A DNA stretch of 40,670 nt from Elusimicrobiota bacterium (GTDB lineage: Bacteria > Elusimicrobiota > Elusimicrobia > UBA1565 > UBA9628): NCBI GenBank assembly GCA_016234805.1, contig JACRNU010000094.1, positions 1 to 40,670 of the forward strand, written 5' to 3'. Each line of letters opens with the position of its first letter. Positions within the stretch are counted from its first letter, which is position 1. The notes under the pieces are model-generated. The model was not told the origin of the DNA, searched no databases, and saw nothing but the letters and a program-made list of their open reading frames with translations. The position numbers and the translations under genes are program-made. This document shows, piece by piece, positions 37,256 through 40,670 of the stretch.

Positions 37256-37882
37256 ATGGCGCTGACATTGATTCCCAGGGAAGAGAAGTTCTACGAGCTG
37301 TTCATCGTGCAGGCCGAGGCCGGGGTGAAAGCCGCGGGCATGTTCCGCGACCTGGTGCGGGCATGGGACCTTGAATCCCCCATCTTCAACCAGTTGCGCG
37401 AGCTCGAGCACGAGGCGGACATCACCACGCACGAGATCAAGGACAAGCTCAACCGCACCTTCGTGACCCCCTTCGACCGCGAGGACATCCACGCCCTGGC
37501 CAGCGAGCTCGACGACGTGGTGGACATCATCCAGAGCACGGTCAACAGGATGAAGCTCTACCGCATCAATGCCTGTAGAGCCGAGATCGCGGCCCTGGCG
37601 GAAGTGCTGTTCCAGGCCACGGAGGCCGTGCATAAGGCTGTTTCCTGCCTCGGCTCCTCGGACAAGACCCGCCGCCTGCTTGACCACTGCATCGAGATCA
37701 ACCGCCTGGAGAACGAGGGCGACGCCCTGCTGTCCAAGGCCATCGAGGCGCTTTTCGCCGGAGGCACGGACGCCATCGAGATCATGAAGTGGGACCGCAG
37801 CTTCGAGGCCATCGAGCGCGCCATCGACAAGTGCGAGGAAGTGGCGCACACCATCGAGGGCATCAAAGCCAAGGAGGGCTGA
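37256..37882 (+). CDS. DUF47/PhoU-like Pit accessory protein
   Basis: A 208-residue all-helical protein of the DUF47 (PhoU-like) family. It starts MALTLIPREEKFYELF, which is typical, and contains LEHEADITTHEI and DREDIHALASELDDVVD, two acidic helical hallmarks. These proteins are encoded next to Pit transporters and regulate them. The GGAGGAG Shine-Dalgarno (37246-37252) fixes the ATG at 37256. The stop is 3 bases before the first pit gene. Confidence 0.92.
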   Translation: MALTLIPREEKFYELFIVQAEAGVKAAGMFRDLVRAWDLESPIFNQLRELEHEADITTHEIKDKLNRTFVTPFDREDIHALASELDDVVDIIQSTVNRMKLYRINACRAEIAALAEVLFQATEAVHKAVSCLGSSDKTRRLLDHCIEINRLENEGDALLSKAIEALFAGGTDAIEIMKWDRSFEAIERAIDKCEEVAHTIEGIKAKEG

Positions 37883-37885
37883 GGC

Positions 37886-38875
37886 ATGGACCTCGGTCTC
37901 ATCCTCATCATCGGCCTGGCGCTGGCCTTTGACTTCATCAACGGGTTCCACGACTCGGCCAACTCCATCGCCACGGTCGTCTCGACCCGGGTGCTGACGC
38001 CTAACCAGGCCGTGATCTGGGCCGCGTTCTTCAACTTCATCGCGTTCCTGGTCTTCGACTTGAAGGTCGCCAATACCGTGGGCAAAGGCATCGTGGATCC
38101 AGCCATCGTGGACCGGAGCATCATCGTGGCGACCCTGCTGGGCGCGTCCATCTGGGACCTCATGACCTGGTACTGGGGATTGCCCACGAGCTCCTCGCAC
38201 GCGCTCATGGGAGGCTTCATTGGCGCGGCCCTGGTCAAGGTCGGGACTTCGGCGCTCGTTTGGAAGGGCATCATCAAGACCGTCTCCTTCATGTTCCTAG
38301 CCCCGGTGCTCGGTCTGACCATGGGTTTGACCCTCGGAGTGGCGGTCTACTGGGGGTTCCGGAGATTCGCGCCGTCGCGCGTGGACGGCATCTTCCGCAA
38401 GGGCCAGCTGGTCTCGGCCGCGCTCTACAGCCTGGGGCACGGGGGCAATGACGCGCAGAAGACCATGGGCATCATCACGGTCCTGCTTTTCTCAGCCGGC
38501 GTCCTGGGGCCGGTCTACCACGTCCCGCTCTGGGTGGTCCTGTCCTGCCACGCGGCCATGGGCCTGGGTACGCTCTTCGGGGGCTGGCGCATCGTGAAAA
38601 CCATGGGCCAAAAGGTGGCCAAGCTGCGGCCCGTGGACGGGTTCTGCGCCGAGACCGGAGGCGCCATCACCCTCTACCTAGCCTCAGCCTTCGGCATCCC
38701 GGTGAGCACCACGCACACCATTACGGGCGCCATCATGGGCGTGGGGGCGCTGAGGCGCTTCACGGCGGTGCGCTGGGGAGTGGGGGGCGAGATCCTGCTG
38801 GCTTGGTTCATGACCATCCCGGCCTCAGCCGCCATCGCCGCATGCTGTTACTGGGTCGCGGTCCGGATCTTCTAA
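37886..38875 (+). CDS. Low-affinity inorganic phosphate transporter (Pit), first copy
   Basis: A 329-residue PiT-family permease with two symmetrical halves. The N-terminal FINGFHDSANSIATVVSTRV and the central SLGHGGNDAQKTMGII are the PiT signature segments. C-terminal ISTTH-type segment: PVSTTHTITGAIMGVG. Ten or so membrane helices are expected. It is the partner of the DUF47 protein and is likely PhoB-regulated through the Pho box at 37155. Confidence 0.95.
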   Translation: MDLGLILIIGLALAFDFINGFHDSANSIATVVSTRVLTPNQAVIWAAFFNFIAFLVFDLKVANTVGKGIVDPAIVDRSIIVATLLGASIWDLMTWYWGLPTSSSHALMGGFIGAALVKVGTSALVWKGIIKTVSFMFLAPVLGLTMGLTLGVAVYWGFRRFAPSRVDGIFRKGQLVSAALYSLGHGGNDAQKTMGIITVLLFSAGVLGPVYHVPLWVVLSCHAAMGLGTLFGGWRIVKTMGQKVAKLRPVDGFCAETGGAITLYLASAFGIPVSTTHTITGAIMGVGALRRFTAVRWGVGGEILLAWFMTIPASAAIAACCYWVAVRIF

Positions 38876-38889
38876 ACGCGCCCATTGGG

Positions 38890-38909
38890 TTGACGGGTAG
38901 TCCCGTCAA
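38890..38909. other. Perfect hairpin between the two pit genes
   Basis: TTGACGGG (38890-38897), loop TAGT, and CCCGTCAA (38902-38909) form eight perfect pairs. No T-run follows, so it is not a standard terminator. It could be a processing or stability element that separates the copies, or an operator, since TTGACG resembles a -35. Confidence 0.5.
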
Positions 38910-38944
38910 GGGAAATATGTTTGAATGTCCGCGGCAAGGAACCC

Positions 38945-39934
38945 GTGGACATCTCTCTTCTCCTCATCATCGGCCTGGCGCTGGCCTTTGATTTCATCAA
39001 CGGGTTCCACGACTCGGCCAACTCCATCGCCACGGTCGTCTCGACCCGGGTGCTGACGCCCAAACAGGCCGTGATCTGGGCCGCGTTCTTCAACTTCATC
39101 GCGTTCACCTTCTTCGAGCTCCATGTGGCCAACACCATCGGCAAGGGCATCATCCATCCTGATGTGGTGGACCGCTCCATCATCGCCGCGACCCTTATCG
39201 GCGCCTGTGCCTGGGACCTGCTGACCTGGTACTGGGGCCTGCCCACAAGCTCTTCACATGCCCTCATCGGCGGGTTCATCGGCGCGGCCTTGGTGAAATC
39301 CGGGACCACGGCCCTGGTCTGGGCAGGCATCATCAAGACCCTGGTCTTCATGCTCCTGGCCCCGGTCCTGGGCCTGACCCTGGGATTGGGGCTCGGTGTG
39401 GTGGTCTATTGGGGGTTCCGCAGGTTCCCTCCATCGAAAGTGGATGGGATCTTCCGCAAGGGACAGCTGGTCTCGGCCGCGCTCTACAGCCTGGGGCATG
39501 GGGGCAATGACGCGCAGAAGACCATGGGCATCATCTCGATCCTGCTCTTCTCCGCCGGGGTCCTGGGGCCGACCTATCATGTACCAAAATGGGTCGTGCT
39601 CGCGTGCAGCCTGGCCATGGGCCTGGGTACGCTCTTCGGGGGCTGGCGCATCGTCAAGACCATGGGCCAGAAGGTGGCCAAGCTCCGGCCCGTTGATGGG
39701 TTCTGCGCCGAGACTGGCGGGGCCATGACCCTCTACCTGGCATCCGCCTTCGGCATCCCGGTGAGCACCACGCACACCATCACGGGCGCCATCATGGGCG
39801 TGGGGGCGCTGAGGCGCTTCACAGCGGTGCGCTGGGGCGTGGGAGGCGAGATACTCCTGGCCTGGATCATGACCATCCCGGCCTCAGCCGCCATCGCGGC
39901 AGCCTGTTACTGGGTCGCGGCCCGGTTTTTCTAG
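38945..39934 (+). CDS. Low-affinity inorganic phosphate transporter (Pit), second copy
   Basis: A 329-residue PiT permease, the same length as the first and clearly a tandem duplicate. FINGFHDSANSIATVVSTRV and SLGHGGNDAQKTMGI are intact. The GTG at 38945 aligns with the first copy's ATG and has AAGGA (38937-38941) upstream; a TTG at 38921 is also possible. Nucleotide identity to the first copy is very high in the first ~150 bases, around the central motif and near the C-terminus, and lower between. Its stop abuts the convergent asd gene. Confidence 0.94.
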   Translation: MDISLLLIIGLALAFDFINGFHDSANSIATVVSTRVLTPKQAVIWAAFFNFIAFTFFELHVANTIGKGIIHPDVVDRSIIAATLIGACAWDLLTWYWGLPTSSSHALIGGFIGAALVKSGTTALVWAGIIKTLVFMLLAPVLGLTLGLGLGVVVYWGFRRFPPSKVDGIFRKGQLVSAALYSLGHGGNDAQKTMGIISILLFSAGVLGPTYHVPKWVVLACSLAMGLGTLFGGWRIVKTMGQKVAKLRPVDGFCAETGGAMTLYLASAFGIPVSTTHTITGAIMGVGALRRFTAVRWGVGGEILLAWIMTIPASAAIAAACYWVAARFF

Positions 39935-40670
39935 TTAGAGCCAGCCGCGGCTGAGGAGCTCTTCCGCGATCTGCACGGAGTTCAAGGCCGCGCCCTTGAG
40001 CAGGTTGTCGTAGGACAGCCAGAGGCAGAGTTCCCTTTCAGTCGCTCCCCTGCGCACCCGGCCGGCATAGACCGGGCCTTTGCCTCCCACCAAGACAGGC
40101 GTGGGATAGTCCCCTTCAGGCAGGAGGACCAGGCCTTGAGTCTTGGACATGAGCTTTCTGGCTTTTTCAGGAGAGAGCGGGTCCTTGAAGGTCAGCCACG
40201 CGGACATGGAGTGTCCCCGGACCACGGGCACGCGCACTGCTGTCACGCTCACGGCCATCCCGGGCGCGTCCCAGACCTTGCGCAGCTCGGACGCCACTTT
40301 TCGTTCCTCGCCGGAAACCCCTTCCGCGTCGAATCTGCCCACCTGGGGGATGACGTTGCAGGCAATGGGCTTGGGCAGAGCCCGGTGCTTGGCAGCCGGG
40401 ATGATTGGAGCCCGGTCCTTCATGGAGAGACCTGCCAGGGCTGATGCTTGTCCGAAGAACTCCTCAAGGGCTGCTCGGCCGGCCCCTGACACGGACTGGT
40501 AGGTGGCCAGCCGCACTTCGCGCACCCCTGCGGCCCGGTGGAGCGCGATGCCTGCCACAGCCAGGGGGGTCATGGTGCAGTTCGGGCCCGCGATGAGCCG
40601 GGTGTCCCTGGAAAGGACATTGCCGTTGACCTCAGGGATGACCAGGGGAACCGCGGGGTCGAGCCGGAAA
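39935..40670 (-). CDS. asd: Aspartate-semialdehyde dehydrogenase, partial (N-terminus outside window)
   Basis: The frame is open to the window edge and gives 244 residues of a protein usually about 340 long. The active-site cysteine is in AGPNCTM, near 40580. ATYQSVSGAGRAALEEF, CNVIPQVGRFDAEG and the late VPVVRGHSMSAWLTF are the family landmarks. The enzyme makes aspartate semialdehyde for lysine/diaminopimelate, threonine and methionine synthesis. An ATG at 40573 is internal and not the start, since homologous sequence continues upstream. Confidence 0.95.
   Translation of the reverse strand, partial: FRLDPAVPLVIPEVNGNVLSRDTRLIAGPNCTMTPLAVAGIALHRAAGVREVRLATYQSVSGAGRAALEEFFGQASALAGLSMKDRAPIIPAAKHRALPKPIACNVIPQVGRFDAEGVSGEERKVASELRKVWDAPGMAVSVTAVRVPVVRGHSMSAWLTFKDPLSPEKARKLMSKTQGLVLLPEGDYPTPVLVGGKGPVYAGRVRRGATERELCLWLSYDNLLKGAALNSVQIAEELLSRGWL

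Overview
This window is GC-rich bacterial chromosome that straddles a probable replication origin. The genes diverge at about 25.2-25.4 kb. To the left a long minus-strand operon runs away from dnaA. To the right lie dnaA, dnaN, a DciA-like gene, gyrB and gyrA on the plus strand. Perfect and near-perfect DnaA boxes flank dnaA, and both directions of transcription follow the expected leading strand. The gene set suits a deep-branching Gram-negative lineage: a mannose-type PTS with HPr kinase and RapZ, class II ribonucleotide reductase, SpsI-type LepB, and DciA without recF. I think an Elusimicrobiota-like organism is most likely, but this is inference from gene content and was not tested.

Layout. 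Positions 1-3.1 kb form an accessory patch: a nucleotidyltransferase/winged-helix cassette with its own operator, two decayed DUF4143-type ATPase remnants tail to tail, and one intact DUF4143 ATPase. Positions 3.2-8.05 kb (plus strand) hold a secreted protein of unknown function, a TatD-like hydrolase, a membrane protein and an 825-residue protein made of two fused ATP-grasp ligases. Positions 8.06-25.15 kb (minus strand) read, in transcription order: hpf, hprK, rapZ, PTS EIIA, EIIB, EIIC, EIID, ptsH, ptsI, lepA, lepB, an NfeD-type protease, a zinc-ribbon protein, nrdJ, a TPR protein, an FHA protein and a dCMP deaminase. Most of these genes overlap by 1-8 bases or nearly abut. Positions 25.4-34.1 kb carry the replication and gyrase genes plus a small secreted protein. 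Positions 34.1-39.9 kb carry serS, a PhoB/PhoR-like pair, and a PhoU-like (DUF47) gene with two tandem Pit phosphate transporters behind a recognisable Pho box. The window ends inside an aspartate-semialdehyde dehydrogenase gene.

How it works together. The PTS block is complete for a man-type phosphorelay (EI to HPr to EIIA to EIIB to EIIC/EIID). HPr has both His15 and Ser46, so HprK can plausibly gate it. PhoBR and the Pho box point to phosphate-controlled Pit expression.

Two signals are not explained by gene calling. First, a ~60-base element occurs four times, always in transcript sense and always just before a start codon (hprK, EIIA, ptsI, serS). It ends in a hairpin whose 3' arm is the Shine-Dalgarno sequence, with a C-rich block and an ATGAAnACGG-like block upstream. 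Second, five genes share the same start architecture: a -10 hexamer, exactly six bases, then the start codon. This predicts leaderless mRNAs. Other points of note are a frameshift that removes the conserved C-terminus of GyrB, the double ATP-grasp fusion, and mosaic similarity between the two pit genes.
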